64,000 nt of DNA from Kitasatospora purpeofusca (GTDB taxonomy: Bacteria; Actinomycetota; Actinomycetes; Streptomycetales; Streptomycetaceae), in contig NZ_JODS01000038.1 in NCBI RefSeq assembly GCF_000718025.1, positions 1 through 64,000 of the forward strand, in the 5' to 3' direction. Shown piece by piece: positions 24,343 to 32,510 of the stretch (position 1 is the first letter of the stretch; each line of letters opens with the position of its first letter). The notes below the pieces were generated by a model, which saw only the letters and a list, made by a program, of their open reading frames with translations, made no database searches and was not told where the DNA came from. Both the position numbers and the translations under genes were made by a program.

Positions 24343-25143
24343 TCAAATCCCATCGTCCGTGTCGGGCGCTTTCGAGGCCGGGGCCGAGGCGGCGACCGGG
24401 GCCGGGAGCGGGGCGGCGGCCGGGGCCGGGTTCGCACCCGTGTGGAGGACGTCGCGGGCCTGTTCGGCGGAGCGGCTGATGCTCTCGCCGACGAAGTCCA
24501 TGAAGCGCGCGATGTTCTCCAGGCGCACGGCCGCCGGGGTGCCGGTGCCGAGGACGCCGACGCCCTCCCGGGCGGTCTCGGCGAACCGGGCGTGGGCCTG
24601 GGCGGCGGCGACCATCGACTGGTACCAGACGTCGCCGTCGACGACGTAGCGCTCGCGGCGGCGCTCGTCGCGTTCGCGGCGGACGAGGCCGTGGGCCTCC
24701 AGGAACGCGACCGCCTTGGAGACGGACGCCGGGCTCACCTGGAGGCGCCGGACGAGTTCGGCCGCGGTGACGCTGCCCTCGTCGGTGGTGAACACGCAGG
24801 TCAGGACGCGGGCCATCATCCTGGGCAGGCCCTGCTGCATCACCAGGGTGGTGAACACCTCCTCGTACGCGCGCACGGCCTCCGGGTCGCGCCCGTGCGC
24901 GGCCGGCTCGGGCGGCTGCGGCCCGCGGGGGGCGGCCTGCCGGCTCCGGTGGGCGCGGCGCTCGGTGGCGCGGTGGGCCACGTCGGCGCGGTAGGCGGTG
25001 GGGCCGCCGTTGCGCATCACCTCGCGGGTGACCGTCGAGGTGGGGCGGTCGAGGCGCCTGGCGATCTCCGCGTAGGCGAGGCCGTCGGCCACGCCGAGTG
25101 CGATCTGCTGGCGTTCCTGCTGGGTGAGTCTGCCTCCCGGCAC
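24343..25143 (-). CDS. GbsR/MarR-like regulator with N-terminal HTH
   Basis: 266 residues from GTG 25143, which has AAGGGAG seven bases upstream; ATG 25191 would add 16 residues. The N-terminus GGRLTQQERQQIALGVADG, continuing into AEIARRLDRPTSTVTREV, is an IS30-like helix-turn-helix. The middle, ELVRRLQVSPASVSKAVAFL with RRERDERRRERY, is a GbsR/MarR-type winged helix. The tail is Ala/Pro-rich. Two different DNA-binding modules in one chain recur in actinomycete regulators. It lies divergent to a DUF4097 protein, with repeated TGCAACG motifs in the 240-base gap, so it probably represses one or both genes. Confidence 0.8.
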   Translation of the reverse strand: MPGGRLTQQERQQIALGVADGLAYAEIARRLDRPTSTVTREVMRNGGPTAYRADVAHRATERRAHRSRQAAPRGPQPPEPAAHGRDPEAVRAYEEVFTTLVMQQGLPRMMARVLTCVFTTDEGSVTAAELVRRLQVSPASVSKAVAFLEAHGLVRRERDERRRERYVVDGDVWYQSMVAAAQAHARFAETAREGVGVLGTGTPAAVRLENIARFMDFVGESISRSAEQARDVLHTGANPAPAAAPLPAPVAASAPASKAPDTDDGI

Positions 25144-25196
25144 CGCGGTCTCCCTTCGTGTGGTCCCCGGCCTCCGCAGCATAGCGTTCATGCACC

Positions 25197-25335
25197 GTCA
25201 ATGCAACGATCCATCGTGCTGACGTTGCGTTGAAATGGGATTCGTTGCAACGATATTCACTCTCTGGCCTGCGGCAATGGCAGTTTTACGCAACAAGGCT
25301 ATTGATGAATGTGCGAATGCAACGTAGCGTTCGTG
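25197..25335. promoter_or_regulatory. Cluster of TGCAACG operator-like sites
   Basis: ATGCAACGAT at 25201-25210, the palindrome CGTTGCAACG at 25243-25252, ACGTTGCGTTG near 25223 and ATGCAACGTA at 25317-25326 lie in a comparatively AT-rich gap between the divergent regulator and DUF4097 genes. Spacing and repetition suggest operator sites for the adjacent regulator. Confidence 0.55.
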
Positions 25336-25383
25336 ATGTCAGAAAGCAGCACGAACACAGTGACCACGCAGGAGAGCAGCATC

Positions 25384-26043
25384 ATGGAGAAGTTCGCCAC
25401 CACCGCCCCGATCACCGCCGTCGTCGACCTGCCGGCCGGCCGGGTCCAGGTGATCGCCGCCGACCGCGCCGACGCCACCGTCGAGGTGCGGCCGGCCGAG
25501 GCCGGCCGCGGCCGCGACGTCCGCACCGCCGAGCAGACCGCCGTCGGCTTCCAGGACGGTGTCCTGCGGATCGACACCGTGCCCGGCGGCCGGCTGGTCG
25601 GCGCCGGCGCCGTCGAGGTCACCCTCCAGGTGCCGGCCGGGTCCCGGATCGAGGTGACCTCCGAGAGCACCGAGCTCCGGGCCGTCGGCCGCCTCGGTGA
25701 CGTCGTCGTCCAGGGCGCCTACCGCCGGATCAAGATCGACGAGGCCGACAGCGTGCGGCTGACCGCGGTCGACGGCGACGTCGAGGTCGGCCGGCTCAAC
25801 GGCCCGGCCGAGATCAGCACCTCCCGGGGCGCCATCCGGATCGCCGAGGCGGTGCGCGGCGCGGTGGTGCTCCGCACCGAGTCCGGCGACATCGAGGTGG
25901 CCGCCGCGGCCGGGGTCTCCGCCGCCCTGGACGCCGGTACCGGCCACGGCCGGATCAGCAACAGCCTGCGCAACGACGGCGCCACGGCCCTCGACATCCG
26001 CGCCACCACCTCCTACGGCGACATCGCCGCCCGGAGCCTGTGA
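25384..26043 (+). CDS. DUF4097 family beta-repeat protein
   Basis: 219 residues from ATG 25384, which has GGAGAG upstream. Earlier in-frame ATGs (25336) would add a Ser/Thr-rich extension not expected for the family. The sequence is a ladder of short beta strands (AVVDLPAGRVQVIAADR, ADSVRLTAVDGDVEVGRL, AEISTSRGAIRIAEA, VVLRTESGDIEVAA) typical of DUF4097 right-handed beta-helix-like proteins. No signal peptide or membrane helix is present, so it is cytoplasmic. Family function is unknown; members often sit beside MarR- or PadR-type regulators, as here. Confidence 0.85.
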   Translation: MEKFATTAPITAVVDLPAGRVQVIAADRADATVEVRPAEAGRGRDVRTAEQTAVGFQDGVLRIDTVPGGRLVGAGAVEVTLQVPAGSRIEVTSESTELRAVGRLGDVVVQGAYRRIKIDEADSVRLTAVDGDVEVGRLNGPAEISTSRGAIRIAEAVRGAVVLRTESGDIEVAAAAGVSAALDAGTGHGRISNSLRNDGATALDIRATTSYGDIAARSL

Positions 26044-26145
26044 CCGGCGCGGGTGCGACCGGGGAGGGCGCGACCGGCCCCGGGTGCGCGCGGGAGCCGG
26101 GTGCCGCCCGCGGCACCCCACCCGCCCCCCGGCGGGCGGGGCGGG

Positions 26146-27948
26146 TCAGGACGCGGCCGCGGCCGGTGCGGCGCCCGGCACCAGCCGGCCGGCGCACAGG
26201 GTCAGCACCTCGTCGACGGCGTCCAGGGCGGCGTGGTCGTGGGTGACCAGCAGCGTGGTGCGGCCGCGGGTCGCGTCGAGCACGTCGGCGAGGACGGCGG
26301 CGGCGGTGTCCGGGTCGAGGCCCTCGGTCGGCTCGTCCAGGACCAGCACCGGCGGGTCCGCGAGCAGCGCGCGGGCGAGCAGCAGCCGCCGTCGCTGACC
26401 GCCGGAGACGGTGGCGCCGTCCCCGCCGAGCATGGTCTCCCAGCCCTCGGGCAGGGAGTCGATCCAGTCGAGCAGCCGGGCCCGGCGGGCCGCGTCGCGG
26501 AGCTCCTCGTCGGTGGCGTCGGGGCGGGCCAGCCGCAGATTGGCGCGGATGGTGGTGTGGAAGACATGGGCGTCCTGGGTCATGCCGGTGATCGCCCGGC
26601 GGACGTCGGCGCCCGCGCAGTCCCGCAGTTCCCGCCCGCCGACGCGGATGCTGCCGCCCTCGTAGGGGAGGAACCGCATCATCGCCGCGATCAGGGTGGA
26701 CTTGCCGGAGCCGCTGGCGCCGACCAGCGCCACCCGGCGGCCGGGCGGCAGCCGCAGGCTCACACCGTCCAGCACGGCCGGGCCGTCGGGGCGGTGACGC
26801 ACCCGCAGGCCGCTGATCTCCACGCCGAGCGGTCCGTCGAGGGGGAGCGGGGCCGGGTCGGCCGGGTCGGTGACCGGGGCCGGGGTGTCCATCAGGTCGG
26901 CGAGCCGGCGGGCCGAGGCCCAGACGTCGGCCAGTCGGCGGGCGGCGGTGGGCAGCCCGGCGAGGGCGTCGAAGGAGACCAGGGCGAGCACCGCGAGCAC
27001 GGTGAGCTGGACGGCGGGCAGCCCACCGTCGGCGTGCGCGCGCAGGCCGAGCCAGGTGACCCCGACCGTGGCGGCGGCCTGGAGCAGCAGGACCACGGCG
27101 GAGGCCAGCGAGGTGGTGAGCGCCCGGCGCTCCTCCAGGGCGGCGATCCGGGCGGTGGCCGCCGAGGTCCGGGCGTGGGCGCGGCCCCGGGCGCCGTACG
27201 CGGCGAGGTCGGCCGCACCCCGGGTCAGGTCGACGGTGAGCGCGGCGAGTTCGGCGCGCGCGGACTTCTCGGCGCGGCCGTCCCGGCGGGACAGCGTGAG
27301 TACCAGGGCGGGCACCACGAGCCCGGCGAGGGCCAGCAGCAGCGCGAGCAGCAGTCCGGCCGGCGGGAGCAGCACCAGCGCGGTGCCGGCGGCGGCCGCG
27401 GCGACCAGGACGGCGGCGGTGACCGGGATCAGCACCCGCAGCAGCAGGTCCTGCGCGGCGTCGACGTCGTCGACCAGCCGGGTCAGCAGGTCGCCGCCGC
27501 GGAAGGCGGGGGTGCCGGCCGGGGCGAGCGGGACGAGCGCCTCGTACACCCGGGCGCGGAAGTCGGCCACGGCGCGCAGCACGCCGTCGTGCCCGAGCAG
27601 GCGGTCGGCGTAGCGCAGGGTGCCGCGGCCGAGGGCCAGGGCGCGGACGGCGACGATCGCGACGGCGACGGCGGCGATCGGCGGCTGTTCGGCGGCGCGG
27701 GTGATCAGCCAGGCGGCGGTGGCCATCAGCGCGGCGCCGCTGAGTTCGCTGCCGGCGGCGGCGAGCACGGCGGGCAGCAGCCGGCGCCAGTGCGGCAGCA
27801 GTTGCCGCAGCAGTCGGAGGGTGGGGTGGGAGCCGGGGGCGGTGCGGTCGGGCATCGGAGCTCCGGGGGCGAGCGGTCGGGGCGCGGGGGCGGCGCCCGG
27901 GGGGACGGCGGCCGGGGGGACGGCGTCCGCGGCGGTCGGGCGGGTCAT
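26146..27948 (-). CDS. cydC: Heterodimeric ABC exporter subunit CydC
   Basis: 600 residues: six-helix ABC exporter domain (about 45-330), then an ATPase domain with Walker A GASGSGKST, signature SGGQRRRLLLARALL, Walker B VLVLDEP and an H-loop (LVTHDH). CydDC exports cysteine and glutathione and handles haem, and is needed to assemble cytochrome bd. ATG 27948 overlaps the cydD stop (ATGA), so the pair is translationally coupled. Many streptomycetes are annotated with one fused CydCD; here the halves are separate. The first 45 residues are Ala/Pro-rich linker-like sequence, as might remain from a split fusion. Confidence 0.92.
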   Translation of the reverse strand: MTRPTAADAVPPAAVPPGAAPAPRPLAPGAPMPDRTAPGSHPTLRLLRQLLPHWRRLLPAVLAAAGSELSGAALMATAAWLITRAAEQPPIAAVAVAIVAVRALALGRGTLRYADRLLGHDGVLRAVADFRARVYEALVPLAPAGTPAFRGGDLLTRLVDDVDAAQDLLLRVLIPVTAAVLVAAAAAGTALVLLPPAGLLLALLLALAGLVVPALVLTLSRRDGRAEKSARAELAALTVDLTRGAADLAAYGARGRAHARTSAATARIAALEERRALTTSLASAVVLLLQAAATVGVTWLGLRAHADGGLPAVQLTVLAVLALVSFDALAGLPTAARRLADVWASARRLADLMDTPAPVTDPADPAPLPLDGPLGVEISGLRVRHRPDGPAVLDGVSLRLPPGRRVALVGASGSGKSTLIAAMMRFLPYEGGSIRVGGRELRDCAGADVRRAITGMTQDAHVFHTTIRANLRLARPDATDEELRDAARRARLLDWIDSLPEGWETMLGGDGATVSGGQRRRLLLARALLADPPVLVLDEPTEGLDPDTAAAVLADVLDATRGRTTLLVTHDHAALDAVDEVLTLCAGRLVPGAAPAAAAS

Positions 27949-29741
27949 GAGCGGACCAGCCCGGTGAGGCCGGCGGCGGCCGGGCGGGACGGGGCGGGTC
28001 CGACGGTCCCGGCCCGCACGGTGAGGATCCGGTCGGCGTGCGGCAGCAGGCCGGTCCGGTGGGCGACCACGATCGCGGTGCGCCCGCGCATCAGCTCGGC
28101 GGTGGCCCCGGTGACGGCGGCCTCGCTCTCCGGGTCGAGGTGGGCGGTGGGCTCGTCGAGCAGCAGGACGGGCGCGTCCTTGAGGAAGGCCCGGGCCAGG
28201 GCGGTGCGCTGGCGCTGGCCGGCGGAGAGCCCGGCGCCGTGCTCGCCGAGGACGGTGTCGTACCCCTGCGGCAGTGCCGCTATGAAGCCGTCGGCGCAGG
28301 CCGCCCGGGCGGCGGCCCGGACCTCGGCGTCGGTGGCGTCCGGGCGGCCGAGCCGGATGTTGTCGGCGACCGAGGTGGCGAACAGGTGCGGGCGCTGCGG
28401 GACCCACGCCACCTGGGCGAGCCAGGCGTCGGGGTCGAGCGCGGCGAGGTCGGTGCCGTCGACCAGGACCCGGCCCGCACCGGGGGTGACGAAGCCGAGG
28501 AGGAGGGCGAGCAGGGTGGACTTGCCGGCGCCGCTCGGGCCGACCAGGGCCAGGTGCTCGCCGGGGTGGACGGTGAGCGAGACGTCGGCGAGGGCGGGTG
28601 CGGCGCGGTCGGGGTGGTGGACGGTGACGCCTTCGAGGCGCAGCCGTGCGGTGCGGGCCTCGGGGACGGGGGCCGGGGCCGGGACCGGGTCCTTGACCAG
28701 GAGCCGGGCGGTCGGGGCGGTGACGGCGTCGTCCGGGTCGCCCGCGCCGTTCGCGCGGTCCGTGTCGCCCGCGCCGTTCGCGCCGCCGGTGTCGTCCGCG
28801 TCGTCCAGGAGCGCGAAGACCCGCTCGGTCACCGCGATGCCCTCGGCGCTGTCGTGGAAGGCCGCGCCCGCCGCCCGCAGCGGCAGGTAGGCCTCCGGCG
28901 CGAGGAAGAGCACGACCAGGGCGGTGCGCAGGTCGAGCGCGCCGTCCAGCAGCCGCAGGCCGACCGGGACGGCGACCAGCGCCACCGACAGGGTGGCGAC
29001 CGTCTCCAGGACGAGGGAGGAGAGGAAGGCGACCCGCAGGGTGCGCATGGTGGCCCGCCGGTGCGCGTCGGCCATCTCCCGCACCACCCGGGTCTGGTGC
29101 CGCTCGCGGCCGAACGCGCGCAGGGTCGGCAGCCCGGCGACGACGTCCAGGAAGTGGCCGCCCAGCCGGGCCAGCAGCCGCCACTGCCGGGCGGTGCGCT
29201 GCGCGGTGTGCAGGCCGACGAGCGCGCCGAACACCGGGATCAGCGGCAGGGTGATCACCACGATCAGCGCGGAGGTCCAGTCGGCGAGGCCGAGCCGGAC
29301 GACCACCACCAGCGGGACGACGGCGGTGGCGGCCATGGTGGGCAGGTAGCCCGTCAGATAGGGGTCCAGGGCGTCGAGGCCGCGGGTGAGCAGGGTGGCG
29401 GTCTCGCCGTGCCGGCCGGCGGCCAGTCGCCGGGGGCCGGTGTCCCGCAGGTGGGCGGTGAGGCGGTCGCGCAGGTCCCGCTTGGTCGCGGCGGCGGCGC
29501 GCTGGGCGAGGGCGCCCCGGGCCCAGGCCAGCAGGGCGCGCAGGGCGAGGACGGTGCCGAGCGCGACCAGCGGGCCGGTCCACCGGCCGCGCCCGGCGAA
29601 GCCGTCGGCGAGCAGGCCGGCCAGCAGTTCGGCCTGGCCGAGCACCAGCCCGGCGCCCAGCAGGGCGAGTGCGGTGGACATGGTCAAGTGGCGCCGGAGC
29701 GCCGGGATCTCGCGCCGCAGGCGGCGTTCGGCCGGCTTCAT
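27945..29741 (-). CDS. cydD: Heterodimeric ABC exporter subunit CydD
   Basis: 598 residues: six membrane helices (about 20-320) and an ATPase domain with GPSGAGKST, LSAGQRQRTALARAFL, Walker B VLLLDEP and VVAHRTG. GRHGETATLLTRGLDALDPYLTGY is characteristic of CydD. It partners CydC in cytochrome bd maturation at the membrane. An Asp/Gly/Ala insert (DDADDTGGANGAGDTD) links the two halves. ATG 29741 lies 82 bases after the cydB stop, across a strong hairpin that may tune expression of cydDC relative to cydAB. Confidence 0.93.
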   Translation of the reverse strand: MKPAERRLRREIPALRRHLTMSTALALLGAGLVLGQAELLAGLLADGFAGRGRWTGPLVALGTVLALRALLAWARGALAQRAAAATKRDLRDRLTAHLRDTGPRRLAAGRHGETATLLTRGLDALDPYLTGYLPTMAATAVVPLVVVVRLGLADWTSALIVVITLPLIPVFGALVGLHTAQRTARQWRLLARLGGHFLDVVAGLPTLRAFGRERHQTRVVREMADAHRRATMRTLRVAFLSSLVLETVATLSVALVAVPVGLRLLDGALDLRTALVVLFLAPEAYLPLRAAGAAFHDSAEGIAVTERVFALLDDADDTGGANGAGDTDRANGAGDPDDAVTAPTARLLVKDPVPAPAPVPEARTARLRLEGVTVHHPDRAAPALADVSLTVHPGEHLALVGPSGAGKSTLLALLLGFVTPGAGRVLVDGTDLAALDPDAWLAQVAWVPQRPHLFATSVADNIRLGRPDATDAEVRAAARAACADGFIAALPQGYDTVLGEHGAGLSAGQRQRTALARAFLKDAPVLLLDEPTAHLDPESEAAVTGATAELMRGRTAIVVAHRTGLLPHADRILTVRAGTVGPAPSRPAAAGLTGLVRS

Positions 29742-29776
29742 CCCGTGGTCCCTCCGTGGTCCGCCAGGCGGTCGGA

Positions 29777-29818
29777 CGCCGCCGGCCGGCAGCCGCGGTG
29801 GGCTGCCGGCCGACGGCG
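29777..29818 (-). other. Intercistronic hairpin between cydB and cydD
   Basis: 18-base arms (CGCCGCCGGCCGGCAGCC and its near complement, one mismatch) around a six-base loop. It occupies most of the gap between cydB and cydD, with no T-run, so it could be an attenuator, a partial terminator or an mRNA-stability element. Confidence 0.65.
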
Positions 29819-29823
29819 GTCGG

Positions 29824-30906
29824 TCAGAAGTAGCTGGGGTGGCGCCGACCGGTGCGGCCGCGGAACGCCCACCAGCTCCAGCCCTGGTAGAGCAGGATCA
29901 GCGGGACGACCACCACGCCGAACCCGATCAGCAGCTTCAGCGTGGCCCCGTCGGCGACGGCGTCGTCGACGGTGATCCCGCCGCCGGCGGAGGCCGACAG
30001 CAGGTAGGGGTACTGGCCGGCCCCGATCAGCAGCACCGGCAGCGCGGTCGCCAGGCAGGTGGCGGTGAAGGCGAGGGTGTCGCGGCTCCGGCCGAGGAAC
30101 CACCACCCGGCCGCGAGGGCCGCCACGACCAGGGCGAACAGGACCACCGAGGTCCCCGTCCTGGTCATCGAGGCACCGGCCCCGAACACCGAGAGCAGCA
30201 GCGCCAGGGCTCCGGCGGCGCCCGCCGCGGCGAGCAGGGTGGCGCCCAGGCGCCGGGCGGCGGTGGCGGTGCCGGGCTCCGAGCGGAGCGCGACGAAGGC
30301 CGCGCCGTGTCCGGCGAAGAGCAGGGCGGTGGCCACCCCGCAGGTCAGCGCGAACGGCCCGAACACGTCGCCGGCGCCGACGTGGAAGGACCCGTCGGCC
30401 CGGCGGGGCACGCCGTGCAGCAGCAGGCCGACCACGATGCCCCAGCACACGGCGGGCAGCGCGCCGCCGAGCACCACCAGGGCGTTCCACACCTTGGCCG
30501 CCCGCGCTCCGCGGGAGCGGCCGCGCAGCTGGATCGCGGCGTTGCCGAGCACCAGGCCGGCCAGGATCGCCACGATCAGCGGGTAGAGGCCGGACAGCAG
30601 GCTGCCCTCCAGGTGCGGGAAGGCGCCGAACATCACGCCGGCGAAGGCGACCAGCCAGACCTCGTTGCCGAGGAAGAACGGCGCGATCGCGTCGAGCGCG
30701 GCGTTCCGCCCGTCCGGTCCGGTGCCGGTGCCGATGCCGGATCCGGCACCCGCTCGGGCGGCCGGACCGGCGTCGGGCCGGGGACCCGCGTCGGCGGAGC
30801 CGAGGAACGGGGACAGCATCTGGGCGCCGTAGTCGTAGCCGCCCAGTACGAAGTAGCCGGCGAGCAGCAGGCCGAGGAGGGCCAGCCAGAGGGTCTCCAG
30901 GCTCAT
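29824..30906 (-). CDS. cydB: Cytochrome bd ubiquinol/menaquinol oxidase subunit II
   Basis: 360 residues, eight or nine membrane helices, starting MSLETLWLALLGLLLAGYFV. The GGYDYGAQMLSPFLG, FFLGNEVWLVAFAGVMFGAFP and QGWSWWAFRGRTG blocks are typical of CydB. With CydA it forms the high-affinity terminal oxidase used at low oxygen. A 25-residue Gly/Ala/Pro insert (ADAGPRPDAGPAARAGAG) follows the first helix, longer than usual. ATG 30906 is 60 bases after the cydA stop; the operon order is cydA-B-D-C. Confidence 0.93.
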   Translation of the reverse strand: MSLETLWLALLGLLLAGYFVLGGYDYGAQMLSPFLGSADAGPRPDAGPAARAGAGSGIGTGTGPDGRNAALDAIAPFFLGNEVWLVAFAGVMFGAFPHLEGSLLSGLYPLIVAILAGLVLGNAAIQLRGRSRGARAAKVWNALVVLGGALPAVCWGIVVGLLLHGVPRRADGSFHVGAGDVFGPFALTCGVATALLFAGHGAAFVALRSEPGTATAARRLGATLLAAAGAAGALALLLSVFGAGASMTRTGTSVVLFALVVAALAAGWWFLGRSRDTLAFTATCLATALPVLLIGAGQYPYLLSASAGGGITVDDAVADGATLKLLIGFGVVVVPLILLYQGWSWWAFRGRTGRRHPSYF

Positions 30907-30966
30907 TTAGCCCAACCTTCCGTCACGTCAGAGGAGTTCATCGCGGTGCGGGAGCGCTCGGCCCGC

Positions 30967-32262
30967 TCAGAAGGCCGGGACCCGCTGCTTCTCGTCGGCG
31001 CCGCCCGCACCGGGCAGGTCGTCCGGGAGCGGGTCGCCGGCGCCGAGCTGGGCGCCGTCCGGGCCGCGGCGGGCGAAGCGGGTGATCAGCGTCCAGTTGG
31101 TCACCGCGAGGGCGAGGAAGATGGCGATGAACACCGCGCAGGACACCACCAGGGAGCCCTTGCTCACGTTCGAGACGGCGTCGTCGACGGTCAACTGGCC
31201 GTAGACGAGCCACGGTTGGCGGCCGATCTCGCGCACCATCCAGCCGCCGACGGAGGCGATGAAGGGCAGCGGAATGATCGCGGTCATCAGGTAGGCGAGC
31301 CAGCGCTTGCGCACCAGCAGGTCCTTCAGCAGCAGGAAGACGGCGATGAAGGTGATGGTCGAGACCGTGTTGCCGAGGATGGTCATCAGGTCCATCGAGT
31401 TCTTCACCCAGGACGTCCAGGGCAGGTAGTCCCCGGGACCGTGCGCGGCGACCTCCTGGGCCTGCGCCGCGGCGAGGTCGGTGCCGTTCAGGATCGCGGC
31501 CTTGATCGGCTGGGTCTTCTCGATGACCGGGACCTGGAGGTTGCCCACGATGATGACGAAGAAGGAGGAGAGCATGCTCACCCAGACGCCCAGGCGCAGC
31601 GAACTCCGGAAGAGCTCGGTCTCCCTGGTGCCCTTGGCGAAGTGCCAGGCGCTGATGCCGGCCACGAAGATGCCGCCGGTGGTGAGCGCGGCGAGCGCGA
31701 TGTGGGCGAGCGCCACCTGGGCGTTGGCGTTGGTGACCAGGGCCCAGAAGTCGGTCAGGTAGGCGACGCCGTCGCGGACCTCGTAGCCCACCGGGTGCTG
31801 GAGGAAGCCGTTGGCGACCAGGATCCAGAACGCCGAGAGGTAGGCGGTCAGCGCGACCAGCCAGATCAGCACGACATGGATGCCGCGCCGCATCCGGCCC
31901 CAGCCGAAGATCCACATGCCGAGGAAGGTGGACTCGGCGAAGAAGGCGATCAGGGTCTCCAGGGCCAGCGGTGCGCCGAAGACATTGCCCGCGAACTTGC
32001 TCAGTCCGCTCCAGCTGAGTCCGAACTGGAACTCCATGACGAGGCCGGTCACGATGCCGACCGCGTAGTTGATGACGTAGAGCTGGCCCCAGAAGCGAGT
32101 CATGCGCTCCCGGACCGCGCGTTTGGCGAGGTCGCGGGTGTACGCGGCCCGGGTGTGCATGATCGCCACGATGGGGACCAGCCCCATGGTGAGGATGACG
32201 AACAGCCAGTGCACGCTGGTGGTGGCCGCGAACTGGAGTCGGGCCAGATCCGCAGCGCTCAT
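30967..32262 (-). CDS. cydA: Cytochrome bd oxidase subunit I
   Basis: 431 residues. ATG 32262 has AGGAAGG seven bases upstream. The sequence shows LQFAATTSVHWLFVILTMGL with the haem-ligand histidine, the proton-path helices and GWMVREIGRQPWLVYG, where GRQPW is the CydA hallmark. The quinol-binding Q-loop is of the short type seen in actinomycetes. Cytochrome bd resists nitric oxide, cyanide and redox-cycling inhibitors, which could matter beside a phenazine cluster. It is divergent from a LysR gene 248 bases away, and a stem-loop lies in the leader. Confidence 0.95.
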   Translation of the reverse strand: MSAADLARLQFAATTSVHWLFVILTMGLVPIVAIMHTRAAYTRDLAKRAVRERMTRFWGQLYVINYAVGIVTGLVMEFQFGLSWSGLSKFAGNVFGAPLALETLIAFFAESTFLGMWIFGWGRMRRGIHVVLIWLVALTAYLSAFWILVANGFLQHPVGYEVRDGVAYLTDFWALVTNANAQVALAHIALAALTTGGIFVAGISAWHFAKGTRETELFRSSLRLGVWVSMLSSFFVIIVGNLQVPVIEKTQPIKAAILNGTDLAAAQAQEVAAHGPGDYLPWTSWVKNSMDLMTILGNTVSTITFIAVFLLLKDLLVRKRWLAYLMTAIIPLPFIASVGGWMVREIGRQPWLVYGQLTVDDAVSNVSKGSLVVSCAVFIAIFLALAVTNWTLITRFARRGPDGAQLGAGDPLPDDLPGAGGADEKQRVPAF

Positions 32263-32377
32263 GATGCGACCTTCCTGGGGGGCGGTTGGCCTCCGGGTCG
32301 GCGGACGGATGAGGGTGTCGGGGAAGCGGACGCGGGGAGCGGACGCCGAGAAGGGGAGGGTTCCTCGCTCGCGTGTG

Positions 32378-32407
32378 CAGGTGGCGGGCATCGCTGCCCG
32401 CCACCTG
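32378..32407. other. Perfect stem-loop in the cydA leader
   Basis: CAGGTGGCGGGCA, loop TCGC, TGCCCGCCACCTG: 13 perfect pairs and a four-base loop, about 115 bases upstream of cydA on the transcript and between the divergent cydA and lysR genes. No T-run follows. It may be an attenuator, an RNA stability element or a protein-binding palindrome. Confidence 0.7.
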
Positions 32408-32445
32408 CGCGACGAACCCCGCCGCTGACGTTAGGCGAGGATTGC

Positions 32446-32483
32446 TTATGCCTTCCAAGACCGGTTTTGCTATGTATGCATAA
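32446..32483. promoter_or_regulatory. Candidate LysR operator between cydA and lysR
   Basis: TTATGC (32446-32451) and GCATAA (32478-32483) form an inverted repeat in the only AT-rich stretch of the divergent gap, about 30-65 bases before the lysR start. LysR-type proteins usually bind such interrupted palindromes and regulate themselves and the divergent gene. Confidence 0.5.
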
Positions 32484-32510
32484 CCCTCCGGACATGAGCA
32501 GAGGTGAACC

